The notes: generated by a model from the letters alone, not told the origin. A DNA stretch of 64,000 nucleotides from Larix kaempferi (GCA_027924585.1 BSBM01001138.1:13511001-13575000); one strand, 5' to 3'; shown: positions 36,001 to 46,630, numbered from the stretch's first letter. Numbers and translations are program-made.

Positions 36001-36897
36001 GAGCCAAAATGTGGGTTGAAGAATCCATACCTTGATGTCACACTCGTCCTTGTTTTTCATGGATATCAAACGGATCCTGGTTTCATTCTTAACATGTCCG
36101 GTTGTCAACATGGTATCCGAATTAGGTATTGAGCTGATTTTGTCTGAGAAAGGGTGTCTGTCATGAAAGAGTCATGTAGCTCAGTGGTAGAGCAATTTCA
36201 AAACAAACTGCAATTGAGTGGGTAATACCCAGGTGGGACTGAGGAACTGGATTACCTTTAATAACCCTTCAAACCAAAACTAATTGAAAAGCAAGGACAA
36301 GCAAAACCAAATCACAAATATATTGTCCAGTGCTTTACCTCGATTATGTTGACAGTAAAGTTCAAAAGAGTAGGAAGGGCTCGGCCTCCGACACGTGCCT
36401 CTGCATCAACGTTCAGGTGCTCAAACCTAACTTCTATCGTTGGCATCTCAATCCCAACTCTGTAAAACCCAAAAATTTGCCTCCATCATCACAATTCTAT
36501 AATATGATTTCACCATTGCAAAAAGCTCAAACTTGACGTTAGATCTGCTTTACCTGTCAATCCTCTCTTTCAGCTTAGTCAAGAACCGTTCGTTGTCCAC
36601 TTCGGCCACCTGCAGCACTCTCTCAATGAACTTCTTGCGAGTTTCATTGGAGAGCATGGTGACATCTACATGTTGATATCTGAAGCTCCCGGTCTCTGCA
36701 ACTTCGTTTAGGACAGACTTCCTCAGACGGTCATAAGTTGGGAGCTTCTCAAGAGCAGCCCATTTGAGGGCCTCTTCGTCGTCCTCCGCATGGACGCTCT
36801 TACTGAAAGACCCAGAGAAGGCATTGTCCTCGCCACTCCATCCACTACGCCCAGATCGCCACAACGCACCTGATTCCAAACCCACAGACACTGCCAT
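27012..36897 (-). CDS. Full-size ABCG (PDR-type) ABC transporter
   Basis: This is an intact plant pleiotropic-drug-resistance half-duplicated transporter, 1,474 residues across 24 exons, usual for the family (about 1,420-1,470). Proteins of this kind use ATP to export terpenoids, hormones, cuticle or defence compounds at the plasma membrane; the substrate cannot be read from the sequence. NBD1 has Walker [10 protein letters not shown] (~191-199), signature ISGGQKKR (~330-337) and Walker B ALFLDE (~350-355). TMD1 follows at ~536-790. NBD2 has GVSGAGKTT (~919-927), the atypical signature LSTEQRKR (~1026-1033) usual in PDRs, and Walker B IIFMDEP (~1046-1052). TMD2 fills the C-terminus, ending ..FNFQTR. 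The start [10 protein letters not shown] is chosen because it gives the usual short N-terminus before the [19 protein letters not shown] motif; an in-frame ATG lies 13 codons upstream. No frameshift or stop was found. Confidence 0.95.
35357..35520 (+). mobile_element. tRNA-derived SINE-like segment, copy 1
   Basis: The segment reads GGGGCATGCAGCTCCGTGGT followed by AGAG, like the 5' half of a tRNA with an internal promoter A box (35,366-35,383). A B-box-like 'gattttgggtttgattacta' lies at 35,405-35,424. It lies inside ABCG intron 2, opposite to the gene. It is not a functional tRNA because the cloverleaf cannot be completed. Confidence 0.55.
35881..36040 (+). mobile_element. tRNA-derived SINE-like segment, copy 2
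   Basis: GGGGCATGTAGCTCAGTGGT continues into AAAG (A box, 35,890-35,907), and GGTTCTGGGTTTGATTTCTA is the B-box region at 35,929-35,948. It is closer to the tRNA consensus than copy 1. The two copies appear to have been doubled with the surrounding intron sequence and not inserted separately. A third A box alone (CATGTAGCTCAGTGGTAGAG) lies at 36,173-36,192. Confidence 0.6.
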
Positions 36898-37380
36898 GAT
36901 CTTGCAGGCCTCCAATCCCCTCAACAACTTCTGCAACGAAACCTAAGATAAGAGCATTGAATTCGTTACCATGGAGAAATATTTGAACCTCCTCATCTAG
37001 CTAGAGGCGGGCAGAATGAGACCAGATGCTTCATGCCTCATACCTGACGTAATCTGTGCAAACTGTATGTCACAGGGATTCTAGAAGAGTGCAATCTGCA
37101 AAAATACATTTGCGATCTATTAAAACTACTACTACGACAAATTGGCACACAAGTAATTCGTGGAAGCAAATATGTATGGATTTATTGATAAAACATTACT
37201 GAGATGGACTCACGATTGACGACGGATCAGTTGTAGTAGCCAAGCAGTCAATTCTACTTTGTCACCTGGCGGTGATCAGTTTATCCAGATATATGTAAAT
37301 TGCAAAGGAAAACATATGAATCCGTGATCAATTTATCCAGTTATTGAAAATTCCATAGTAAAACATATGAATCATTGTTG
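36898..37380 (-). promoter_or_regulatory. 5' flank of the ABCG gene with dispersed repeat
   Basis: The 5' untranslated region probably covers at least the first ~40 bases. A TTTCGTTGCAG just upstream (36,931-36,941) would fit an intron acceptor. The stretch 37,202-37,310 is related to the repeat at 9,654-9,785. No convincing TATA box could be fixed. Any promoter here is therefore partly made of repeat sequence. Confidence 0.3.
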
Positions 37381-38110
37381 TACGTCGCATCTGCTTGCTG
37401 CTCTGCTGTAAAGGGCTCAATGCTTTCAAACATGTTTGTAAGGTGGCCAATTTGGTGTCAGGTCTGTCTGAAATGACTTCAAGGCACAGTATAAAATTGG
37501 TACTGTGATGGAAGGAAAAGGATTTAAAAAACTCTAAAAAGGATTTGAACAGGTAAATTTGCTTAATGTATAATCAAGCATTAATGATTGAAACAAACAA
37601 GATAATAAAAATGAATTGAACAGTCAAGTTTGCTTTAATTTAGTTAAACAGTAAAGATTGAAATAAATAAATGAGAAAGTGAGATTACTAAGAATTGATA
37701 GTGACAAAAATGATTTTTTATGATTAAAAGATCAAAGCAATGATCGTGTATATATAATGATGCTCTGGTGAGAGAAAATGAAATACAGCTAATTCAAATC
37801 AAATAAATTATTGTGTTAAATATTAGGTAGAAATTTTATGAATAATGGATCAATTCAATGATGATGTATATAGAATAACATTAGAGTAAGAGAACAAGAA
37901 CTATACATTAATGACATGACAATTTATGATCAAATTATTGATGCTTTATATAGAATAAAGTTTCGTTGTGAGAAAAGTTTGAAAAGACGAGTAATTTGTT
38001 AATTTTTTTTTTTATTACTTATAGTAAATCGTTTTTATCATTTATAAAAATAAATAAAAAGAGAAAATCTATAAAAGAAAGAGTATGAAAAAGATAGTAT
38101 AGGTTAATTT
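37380..38110. other. Intergenic AT-rich DNA
   Basis: I see no gene or clear element. Phrases such as 'atgatg.tatatagaataa' recur loosely near 37,740, 37,860 and 37,930, which suggests an old, low-copy local repeat. Confidence 0.4.
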
Positions 38111-38960
38111 GGAAAAAAGTGGCTTGGAAGTGGCTTGAAACAAATATCTCAAAATCTATTTTCATCTAAAACTATAACCTTTCTTGATGACAAATGGATG
38201 GGAAAGTATATTACCAGTTTGAAAAATAATTGTAAATCAAGTGATTTTTGGCTATGGCATAAGAAGAACGTCTTTTTTAATATTCACTTTACTTGTGTTA
38301 TCTTATATGGTTGTGAAATTTGGGACTGCACAATTGTGTTATCTTATATGCTTGTGAAATTTGGGACTGCACAATTTTTAAAGAGTTATAGAGAAAGATA
38401 ACTTCTGGCTATGACATACGAAGAAACTCCTTTTTAATATTCACTTTACTTGTGTTATCTTATATGGTTGTGAAATTTGGGACTCCACCATTTCTAAAGA
38501 GTTATAGAGAAAGATAGAGCAAATCCAAAAGGATTTTATAATTTATAATCTCAAAGTTAAAGACAATACACCTTATCATATCCTGCTCATAAAAGTGAGT
38601 TGTTTCCCATTAAGATCATGGCTATGCCTGGATACCTAATGTACAAGAATAAGAATAATAACATAGAAGACAAGAGAGACCTTCTCATGGAGAAATTGTG
38701 GTGTTATAAATAATTAGAGGATAGAGAAAATTAAGGCATTCCAAGGAGGTGACCAACCCTAATTTAAAGTATCAAAAGTATCTATTTTTACTAACTTAAA
38801 GAATAAAACCAACATTATTAAAATAAAAACAAACTCTCACTGGCGTCATAATGAAGCAAGGCATTCAAGAATTTATCATCTTTGTAACACTAAAAAGGTT
38901 GAATATGAAAAGCACTTTATCTTAAAATGTCATGACTATGTACACCTACATTAAATCTCG
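38110..38960 (+). pseudogene. LINE polymerase C-terminal fragment
   Basis: The frame contains FTCVILYGCEIWDCTI, then after a break a stretch equivalent to I..IQKDFI, LKVKDNTPYHILL, and near the end CNTKKVEYEKHFILKCHDY. This is the order of the C-terminal part of plant LINE polymerases (LLYG-E-W..., IE-IQ--F----L--K-TTP-Y-LL-E, C..C....E-HFL--C--Y). The 'ggctatgacata..' to 'ggttgtgaaatttgggact' block occurs twice in succession, so the fragment has an internal duplication. Stops and frame shifts make it dead. The upstream polymerase core is absent. Confidence 0.7.
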
Positions 38961-39043
38961 ATATATATAATTAAAAAAATTGAATATAAATTACTTTGAA
39001 TTTATATTATTTTGAAAAATAATGATAATATTTTTTAACTTGT

Positions 39044-39305
39044 AATGATGTTATTAAATATTTGCCCGCACGGGTGTGGCTCATTGGCGATTCACTTGAT
39101 ATGAAGTCACATGTTGTAAATTGGAGGTCACGAGTTCAAATCACACCCGGCTTTACCCGTGTCCCATGCTTGCGGGGTGTGTGGGGCACCTAGGGGTATA
39201 GTCGTAGCGGGATTGGATCCCTGGACCCCGTGTCACGTGAGTACCAGCCCAGTCTCCAGTTGTCGATTCCCCTAGCACCAAAAAAAATGATGTTATTAAA
39301 TATTT
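39044..39305 (+). mobile_element. tRNA-derived SINE with perfect 20-bp target duplication
   Basis: The body (39,064-39,285) starts gcccgcacgggtgtggctca. An A-box-like TGGCTCATTGG is followed by a B-box-like GGTCACGAGTTCAAATC, and the body ends in an A-run after 'cctagcacc'. AATGATGTTATTAAATATTT flanks it exactly at 39,044-39,063 and 39,286-39,305. Length (~222 bp), internal promoter and flank are those of a plant SINE. The perfect duplication says the insertion is fairly recent. It depends on a LINE for movement. Confidence 0.9.
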
Positions 39306-39382
39306 ACAAGGAGTAAGTCATTCTAAATTTATGTTAGTTTAATTAAACAATTTTTAAATATTAACATAAATAATTACTAGCC

Positions 39383-39615
39383 TAGATCCATCTAAATTAT
39401 GGATCTACCATGTGGCTCAGAGGGATCAAATCCCTTGAGGTGCAAACATTTTTAAGTGTGAAAAAGTGGATGAAGGGTTTGCACCTTTACACATTTAAAA
39501 AATGTGGATGAGGGATTTTCCATTCGTCCACTTTTACACATTAAAAAAGGTTTTGCACCTCAAGGAATTTGATCCCTCTTGGTGCATCATACATCCGGAG
39601 TTTAGATAAATTTAT
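39383..39615. mobile_element. Foldback (MITE-like) element, copy 2
   Basis: Left and right arms of about 60 bases are complementary, with best agreement in AGGGATCAAAT.CCTTGAGGTGCAAA against the inverted TTTGCACCTCAAGGAATTTGATCCCT, around a ~110-base centre. The centre itself holds a second smaller hairpin-like region of GTGGATGA and TCCACTTTT words. The arms match the element at 19,986-20,120. Confidence 0.75.
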
Positions 39616-39775
39616 CCTTTTAGGTTGGTTTCAGTCTCAGGCAGTCATGTGCACAAAATTTGTAGATGATCATCATTATGAAACTTACTCATTTTTCTTA
39701 GTTGGTTGAAAATATAGAGTATTATGAAGAAGGCTACTTCAAAATTTACATGAGAAATAAGCTAAATATTAACAA

Positions 39776-40057
39776 AGAACAATGTTGAATGTTGGTCAAT
39801 TCCCGCTAGCTCATTTGATTAAGGTGTGGGTCTCGTCAACAAGGTGACCTAGGTTCAACCCCCCTTATGGATGAGTTAGTTAAGAGGAGACACCCCAAAA
39901 TCAAGCCAAGTTGATGGTTGGTGTGGTCCAGGCTAGGTGCAATCTCCTGATGATTTTGTCGGAATAGATGCCCCTGGGTCATGGTTTTTCAGACCAAAGG
40001 CCACTCCCGCCAAGTGAGGGATTTTTGAACAAACAAAAGAAAACAATGTTCGGAATG
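39776..40057 (+). mobile_element. Second tRNA-derived SINE type
   Basis: The body begins near 39,793. An A-box-like CTAGCTCATTTGATTAAGG is followed by a B-box-like GACCTAGGTTCAACCCC. It ends near 40,040 after 'gggatttttgaacaaac'. Imperfect flanks (gaacaatgttgaatg, left; gaaaacaatgttcggaatg, right) look like a decayed target duplication. It differs in sequence from the SINE at 39,064, so two families are present. Confidence 0.65.
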
Positions 40058-40199
40058 ATGAAAAATGTGAATAGTAAGAAAGTAATATTATGCTTATAAT
40101 CAATAACAAATAGATTACATAGTGATCAATCTCAATTTATCTTCTTCAACTTTTTGCATAGCCACACTTGCTAGTTTTGACATCTTTTCATATCGATCG

Positions 40200-41580
40200 T
40201 ATAAAAAGGGAGGTTAAAATCAAAGTCTATTCAAATATTTAACTCAAGATATTGTGGTAAATGTCATACCTTTCCTCTGACTCTTGATTTCTAATATTAA
40301 TAATATCTTTCTCCAACATCAATCCTTGTGACTTATGGATTGTTAAGCCCCATGCGAGTTTCAATGGAAGTTGTTTTTTAATGCTTCTTTCAATAGGTGT
40401 AATAGGATTAGTTTGAGAGAATGATTCATCCTATGGAAATCCCACATAATTATTAAATCTTATTAAAACATATGCAGATGGTTCTTGGGTTAATGTTCTA
40501 AGGTTATATACCATTTATTTTTCAACTCCTAGAGCACCATTGGCAAGTCCTGCATTAGTCCATGTAGGTTTGATGTAAACATCAACCTTGATCCAACTAT
40601 AATAAGTAACTCATGTTCCAAGTGTTCCTCATTTATTTCTATATAATATTTACTTCTTACTCTTGTAGCAACATTAGTTACAATGGTGCAATTTGGGTTT
40701 CTTATACAATGCTTATTATGATTTTGTACATCAACATTTGTTGCAAAAAAATGTATGGCCTTATCAAAGGACTCTTTTATGGAAGCATACCAGGGTGTAT
40801 CTGTATGAGTCATAAGTAATTTTGAGTCTTATCTAGTTGGCATTGCATCTCTAACATTCATTAACAAGTAATGAAAACATTTTTACTCATTGTTTTGTCC
40901 AACTTGCTAAAACGCAATATCAAGGGTCACAAATGTTGTGAATGAGTTCCATAATTCTTTTAGAAGACTTTCATAGACATATAGACAAGTGGAAACTGTC
41001 CCTGGTCACTGACCAATATAATTGACCTCCCACCAAAAGGAATATTAGCATTTTCTGGGAAATCCTATTGAAGTCTTGAATAAATTTTTACTAACGAATT
41101 TCTTTCAACAAAAATCATTCATCTATCAAGATATATTTTACATGCTTCATCCTTTCTTGCAAGGTAATTAAACATTATCCTTGTAAATGAGTTAACTCTT
41201 TGATTGGTATATGAAGTACAAAATGAATTATTGTTGTAGATATGTTGAAGTAGCAACCCATGTAGGAGCTAAAAGAAGTAATGTACTCGTCTCAGGAGGA
41301 TACTTAGTTTCAAGGGAAATTTTAAATGCTCTAATCAAATATTACTTTCATGTACTTTAACTCCTTAGATTTCATATGCAGAGGATCAATCCATGTTCTA
41401 TAATGGCCAAGGATAATATCATATACTCTTCTTTGTTTAACTCTCAAACTCTCAAATGAATAATACTTTGAATGCTCGTTAGTAAGAATGGACTTCAACT
41501 TCCATTTCTAAGGCAAAGGTAAGGAATGAATTGCACAATTGGAAGTGTCTTCATCCACAAAATTAATGTTCTAATTATAC
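40200..41580 (-). pseudogene. Helitron Pif1-like helicase part
   Basis: From high to low coordinates: LLLLAPTWVA near 41,270 (motif Ia; family APTG-A), KYILIDE near 41,130 (motif II), PFGGRSIILVSDQGQFPLVY near 41,000 (motif III; family FGG--V-GD-RQ-PPV), a long frame at 40,529-40,813 (LEHELLIIVGSRLMFTSNLH, where the family has 'G--VMLLRNL'), and LPLKLAWGLTIHKSQGLMLE near 40,340 (motif V). The Walker A loop expected at about 41,350 is not visible. The helicase is dead. Confidence 0.8.
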
Positions 41581-42289
41581 ATAAAATCACAAACTCTATG
41601 TCCAAGCATCTCAAACTCATTGTAATTTATAACTTTGGTCTTATACAATCCACATAGAATCTATCATTCATGCTCCCTAAAATCTCTATGCAGATTTGGA
41701 ACTTTCTCTTCTTCATCAGATTCAAATGGATCTATTGGAGGCAAAGGATTGCGATCGACATGCAAAGGTTTGTATCGTAAATTTTCCCAGTTTTGTACTA
41801 TCTCATCATTTGTGTGCCCTATATATCTCTGAATCTCATGAAAAGTCTTGTGCAATACCAACTCAAACCAACAAAATTCTACAAACTTATCATCTTTTCA
41901 ATTAGGAATAGAGTTAAATCGAGGAAACACACATACAATAGTTGCATTCTTCCATGGTAACCATTTATCGCAATGTCGAAGTTTGTCATATGACCATATT
42001 CTTGTAACATATATCAATGAAAGGTGCTCCATATGCATAGGTCACTTGTTATACGCATCAATAAGAGAATTATCATTGTTGGCATTATATGTATCAACTT
42101 GCACTTGCATGAAAACCTTCATACCAACATTTAGAACCACAAATTGATAGCTACATTTTGAAAGAGGAAGCTTTAGAACCGAATGGCATGTCTCTTGTGC
42201 ACCTATGTCCCTATTAACAATCGTTTCATACAACAAACTCTTGTATGCATGTGTTGGTGGTTCATTTGGGTTCTAAATAGAAGAGACGT

Positions 42290-43200
42290 GCATCAACATA
42301 TTGTGGAATGTTTATGATCCCTTTTCAAATTTCGTAGCATATTTTTCTATGTAATTCATGACCATGCACTTCGAAAGAACTTGTTGTCAATCTCTATTAT
42401 CCCGCCACATGATGAATGTTTCGTGATTTTGTGTATTCAATCTATCATAATTTTGTCTAGGTTCATTTTTTTCTCCATTCTCATCAACATCAAGTTTTGA
42501 TTGGCCACATAGATCCCATGGTGCCTTATATCAACATACCATTCTTACTCCCTTCTTTCGGAGACATGATTTCTCATTCCAAGTTATGTGATGCTCAACA
42601 CAACTAAGAAGTTCATAATCAATCATAGGATCAAAATGAAATTTTTTTGTGTTCAAGGATGATCATCGCCATTGAGTCTAATTTGAACGTTTCTCTAATA
42701 TCAATCATGTGGATTCATTGCATGTACACATCTATCTATCAAAATACTTTTTTGCATATCCAACTTGTGTAAAATACTCCCAGTTCAAAGTGTCCATGTT
42801 AGGAGCATTTTTTAACCATAGAAAACCATGGCCATGTGGAGATCCATGATGTCACCATTCATAGAGACACTAATAATCTATAGCTTGATGAAAATGATTG
42901 AAAATTTCATCTCAAAAAATCGTATGTCTTAAGTGCATATAATGTGCTACAATATGAGGATTATTAATTACATTTTCACATCTCCATTTCCTTTCTTCCC
43001 CTAGATCTACAGGACTTGTGCAAAGCATTAATTCATGCAAATCTAGCCACAACATATATATTGCACTTTGTGTGAAGAATATTGTGGGACACCCTATTTG
43101 TTGAACCAAGTGAGATAACTTTGCACGATACCTGATCCAATATGCACTTGTACCTCTTAGTACAGTTCCAAATCTCATTAATCTTTCTGCTAGTTATGAA
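42290..43200 (-). pseudogene. Helitron Rep (HUH) nuclease part
   Basis: RFGTVLRGTSAYWIRYRAKL and IGCPTIFFTQSAIYMLWLDL (43,178-43,000) match the Helitron_like_N domain. Near 42,845 HHGSPHGHGFLWLKNAP contains the H-G-H of the HUH metal-binding pair; the family usually reads RGSPHIHG. A stop sits two residues before it. The active-site Tyr region further on is too decayed for me to place. Confidence 0.85.
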
Positions 43201-43599
43201 TCTGGAATATTTTGTAGATGTTCTTGAAATTCTTCCAATATTGTAGGTAGCTCTGTCCTATTTTTTATACAAAATTTGTAGAGGAAGTTTGAACACGATG
43301 TCTCATCATGATATTAAGTAAAAAGTATCTAAATCAAGGGTTCCTTCCAAAGTTGTTGTCACGATATTTGAGGAGATGTTTGGTGTAATCATAAGATGGA
43401 CATTTTGAGTGGTTGCAACCAATTAGCTTCACCTCTAGGTAACAATGATGGAAATTTCATATCAAACAATCCATTAGTTTTATACTCATCAATGGGAAAT
43501 GATCCAATTCCAAGCCAATTAAGCATATCAGTGGATCCTGACCATTTGTGTTATCATTCCTCTAGATTTGGGTTATTTAGCCAAGCTCGAATAAGCCCA

Positions 43600-44330
43600 A
43601 TCTATCACGGTGCATTTAGAATCCTAGATACAAGAGAAGATGTTTGAAAGACATCTAACATATCATCAATCCCGAGTACCTCTTCCAACATTGCAAATTC
43701 AGTGTCATTGCCTATATCTAGTAAAGTGATAGAATTAGTCATATTTGAGAGATTTGTTGCAATTTCAAGTAACTCATTTAGTGCATCGTAATAAACTTGA
43801 ACATCACGATAATATGGTTCATTATGAATCTTATATAATAATGCATCCATGACTCTATGTTTTATGACAATGAAATCATAACTATCATCCTTTTTTTTGC
43901 ACAACACTCATTAAATCTAAGTCTTTAATATGTCAGGGTAACTCCATGGTAACATCTTTAACTTCTTGGAGAAAACTAATGGTGTGTCCTCTATATTTTG
44001 ATTGTCCACCTATTGAATGCATAACTTGCAAAACTGGACTTACATGTTTTATTAACATATCTTCAACTTGTGTGAGCATTGCAAGGACTCGAGGTTCTGA
44101 TCATGGATCTATATGGTTATGAGCTAAAAATATGCAGCGACTTCCCTCCCTTTTACATCTCATTGACATTGGACTATTATTTGTATTTGATAGCCGAATT
44201 CCAACATATGATTCTTCACACACATGACATATTTCAACTTCATCCAATTGATCAATCCTATCACAGAATGTTTGATGTGAAATATTCATATGTAATTGCT
44301 ATTGGTACATCTTCCTCAATTTGAATTTTT
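43600..44330 (-). pseudogene. Helitron N-terminal Cys-rich and DUF6570-like region
   Basis: VEICHVCEESYVGIRL and MRCKREG (44,240-44,140) form a C-X2-C...C pattern typical of plant Helitron proteins, followed by FLAHNHIDP. Next comes LTQVEDMLIKHVSPVLQV and QSKYRGHTISFLQEV, the family's 'L---EE-LI----P---V----G----Y-GH-I-F-Q-V' segment. A stop follows ELP near 43,940 and an A-run shifts the frame near 43,895. The downstream frame (43,907-43,605) is acidic and open for 100 codons. Confidence 0.75.
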
Positions 44331-44996
44331 TCAATTAGGACTATCTCAATATTTATTGCATCATTTTTTCTAAGGTTTACACATTGAGCTCGGGCATAGA
44401 TATTAACTAAATGTCTTTTTTTGTAGTAGTAGGATTATCATTTTCTTGAATTTATTCATCCAATACTATGGTTGTATTGGTTTGATTTCGTTTTCTCTGT
44501 CATTATGCTCTTTGTCATTCTAATTTTTTTTTTCTATGTTCTTCTTTTTGTTTAGCACCCATTTTTTCCAACTTTCTCTATTGATATGCTCTCCTTTTTT
44601 GTGACTTTCTTTGTCAAAATGTTTTTTGTCATTCATAATTTCGTCTTCTTTGGTCTTCTTGTTTTTCAATTGTAATTTGTTCTAACTGTCTTTGTTGATA
44701 TGCCATTTGTTGTTCATAATTTTGTCTTCTTTATTATTGTTGTTGTTCATTTGTCCTTTGTTTTAACTTTGTTTGTCAATATCTTATTTGTCCTATTCTT
44801 GAGTGATTTTTTTGTTCATCAGTAATTTCTTCTAACTTTTCACTTTCTTGCCTAACATGTTTTCATGTTTGTCTTCTTACATCCTCAACATGTACATTAT
44901 CCATTTGTTCATTATGAGAGAACATAATCACTTTGATTAATATACCATGACTGTCAGTAGAACCCTATACCTAAGGGAGGAAACATAGATATAATC

Positions 44997-45172
44997 GACA
45001 CTGAAATCTATGCACAAAGATGAAAATATAAACAACATACTATCATTAATGTAACGAATGCTAAAATCTAGTATACACAGAGATGAAAATGTAAACACCA
45101 TACTATCATTAATATTATAAACATTGAAATCAATACACGAAGATGAAAATCTAAACAACATAATATCATTTG
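44997..45172. repeat. ~62-bp tandem repeat, three copies
   Basis: The phrase 'gatgaaaat.taaacaacata' followed by 'ctatcattaatg' recurs from 45,019, 45,082 and 45,142 (spacing 63 and 60). A minus frame reads FSSLCI-like motifs through it, which I treat as a by-product. Confidence 0.75.
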
Positions 45173-45179
45173 TTTCGAC

Positions 45180-46630
45180 TTTCTTCTTATATTAACAAAA
45201 AAAGAAAGTAAGAATACTCATCCCAATGCTTCCAATTTTCGTGTTTTAAAATAGATTTTACATCAAACAACTATTACTAACTTCTAAATCTAAATGCAAT
45301 CTTGTAATCATCTTCTTTAAATTTATAATATGACACAAAGAATATGAATAATGTAAAACAATTACTAACTTCAATCAATTGAATCTACATATAAATGCAA
45401 TCTTATAATATATTCTTTAAATTTATAATATGACTAAATGATATGAATTAAAGTAAATTTATGCGACAAATAGAACTCAAACATTTTGGAGTTTGGTAAG
45501 GTATTATTCTACATTTGGAAATGTTATAACAGTAAATATCTTGATCGCCAATATAACTTTTTAACGGTATGAAAATGCACAGTGAGTGTGTTTGTGTATA
45601 AGTTCTTCACAAAACCTTATATTAAGTTAAAACATATTACAAACAACCTATATCAATTTAAAACATAGTAGTATAAATTGGGTATGAATACGAATACGAA
45701 TACGAATACGATTCGATATGGAAAAAATATCTAACGAAAAAATCTAGTATGGATAAAATACAGAAGTAGACTTCTTATATATAATATTTTTAATCAAATA
45801 TACACGAATAAACTATAAATGTACATTAACATCTATATAATAAAGTTAATATATACTATTTTTAATAAAATATTAAATGTCAACCATTAAATATTAAAAA
45901 AAATCATTGTTTTATTTTTAAACATATTATCTACAACCAAAATTACTCTTTACAAAAATATAAAATATTTACGAGACCTATTTACATGGAGAAGGATTCC
46001 TAATTAATTAGTGAATGGTTGAATGAGAGTATGAAATTGAATGGTACTTATATTTTAGAGTGTTTAAATAATTAAAATCTGAATTTTTGAAATTAGTTTT
46101 CAAAATTTAATCATCTACTTGTAAGAGCTAGAATTTGTATTACACCTTCACTGAATATTTGACGAATTTCGAAATGTTCTGAATTTTTGTACATGAAAGA
46201 ACAATACGGTCGAATTATGCTACTATGATTTAAAACATATTATCGAAGTGCTTCATATATTTGAAAACAATCAAAATAGATTACAAGCATAAATTCACAA
46301 GAAGAACCTCGAACTGTCCCTAATCGAAAACTTAAAAAATTGTTCTATGCATTAGTAACAGGAATGGACATTAACTAATATAAATATTTTGAGATTGTGG
46401 CATATACATAATGCAACAATCCTTTATTACTGGAATGTAGAAGAAAATTTTGGTTGATTAGGCTTTCAAACCTTATTTAAAAAGAAATTATCTCAGACAT
46501 ATAGTGCTCCTTAGACTCTAATTTTGTTCCTTAGACAGACAACGCTATGCATTCCTCAGACATGCAACTCTCCTCAAAGTTAAAGAGAAATGGTTAATTT
46601 GATTTTGTTCCACACACAGACAACACTCCA
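45180..46630. other. AT-rich intergenic DNA without a recognisable gene
   Basis: No domain-bearing frame was seen. A hexamer run (gaatac, four copies) lies at 45,685-45,710. Two related phrases containing 'ttgttcc...cagacaacgct' occur at 46,530 and 46,605. This stretch may hold the 5' end of the Helitron. Confidence 0.4.

Larger units (their letters stand above)
34932..36338. repeat. ABCG intron 2 with ~500-bp tandem duplication
   Basis: Two diverged copies lie in tandem at about 35,131-35,599 and 35,600-36,050. Both open with 'actg.aat.taa.catctatgata' and share 'gccttgcct.a.catatttct', 'cagaaaacaga.gaacct', 'gggtggaaactattg' and the tRNA-like segment described separately. The duplication makes this the longest intron of the gene. 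Splice sites are unaffected. Confidence 0.65.
27012..36897 (-). other. Exon map of the ABCG gene (24 coding exons)
   Basis: Exons, minus strand, high to low: 36897-36554, 36459-36339, 34931-34843, 34737-34653, 34445-34286, 34203-34127, 33858-33805, 33704-33614, 33510-33209, 32931-32650, 32557-32241, 31441-31281, 31178-31042, 30948-30789, 30686-30558, 30114-29963, 29853-29521, 29404-29114, 28940-28857, 28740-28607, 28446-28219, 27934-27763, 27676-27422, 27278-27012. They sum to 4,425 bases, 1,475 codons including TAG. Phases agree at every junction and all introns are GT-AG. The least certain border is the start of exon 13 (TTACAAG|AA), where the better-looking CAG 8 bases upstream would break the frame. 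Introns are mostly 80-500 bp; the longest are intron 2 (1,407 bp) and intron 11 (799 bp). Confidence 0.85.
40200..44935 (-). mobile_element. Helitron with decayed Rep/helicase
   Basis: The minus strand carries the domain order of plant Helitron RepHel proteins. A low-complexity Gln/Lys/Arg-rich start (44,935-44,400) is followed by a Cys-rich finger region, a DUF6570-like segment, the Helitron_like_N/Rep nuclease and a Pif1-type helicase ending in TIHKSQG. Many stops and frameshifts make it non-functional. The terminal TC...CTRR signature and the 3' hairpin could not be placed, so the true element is longer than given. Confidence 0.8.
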
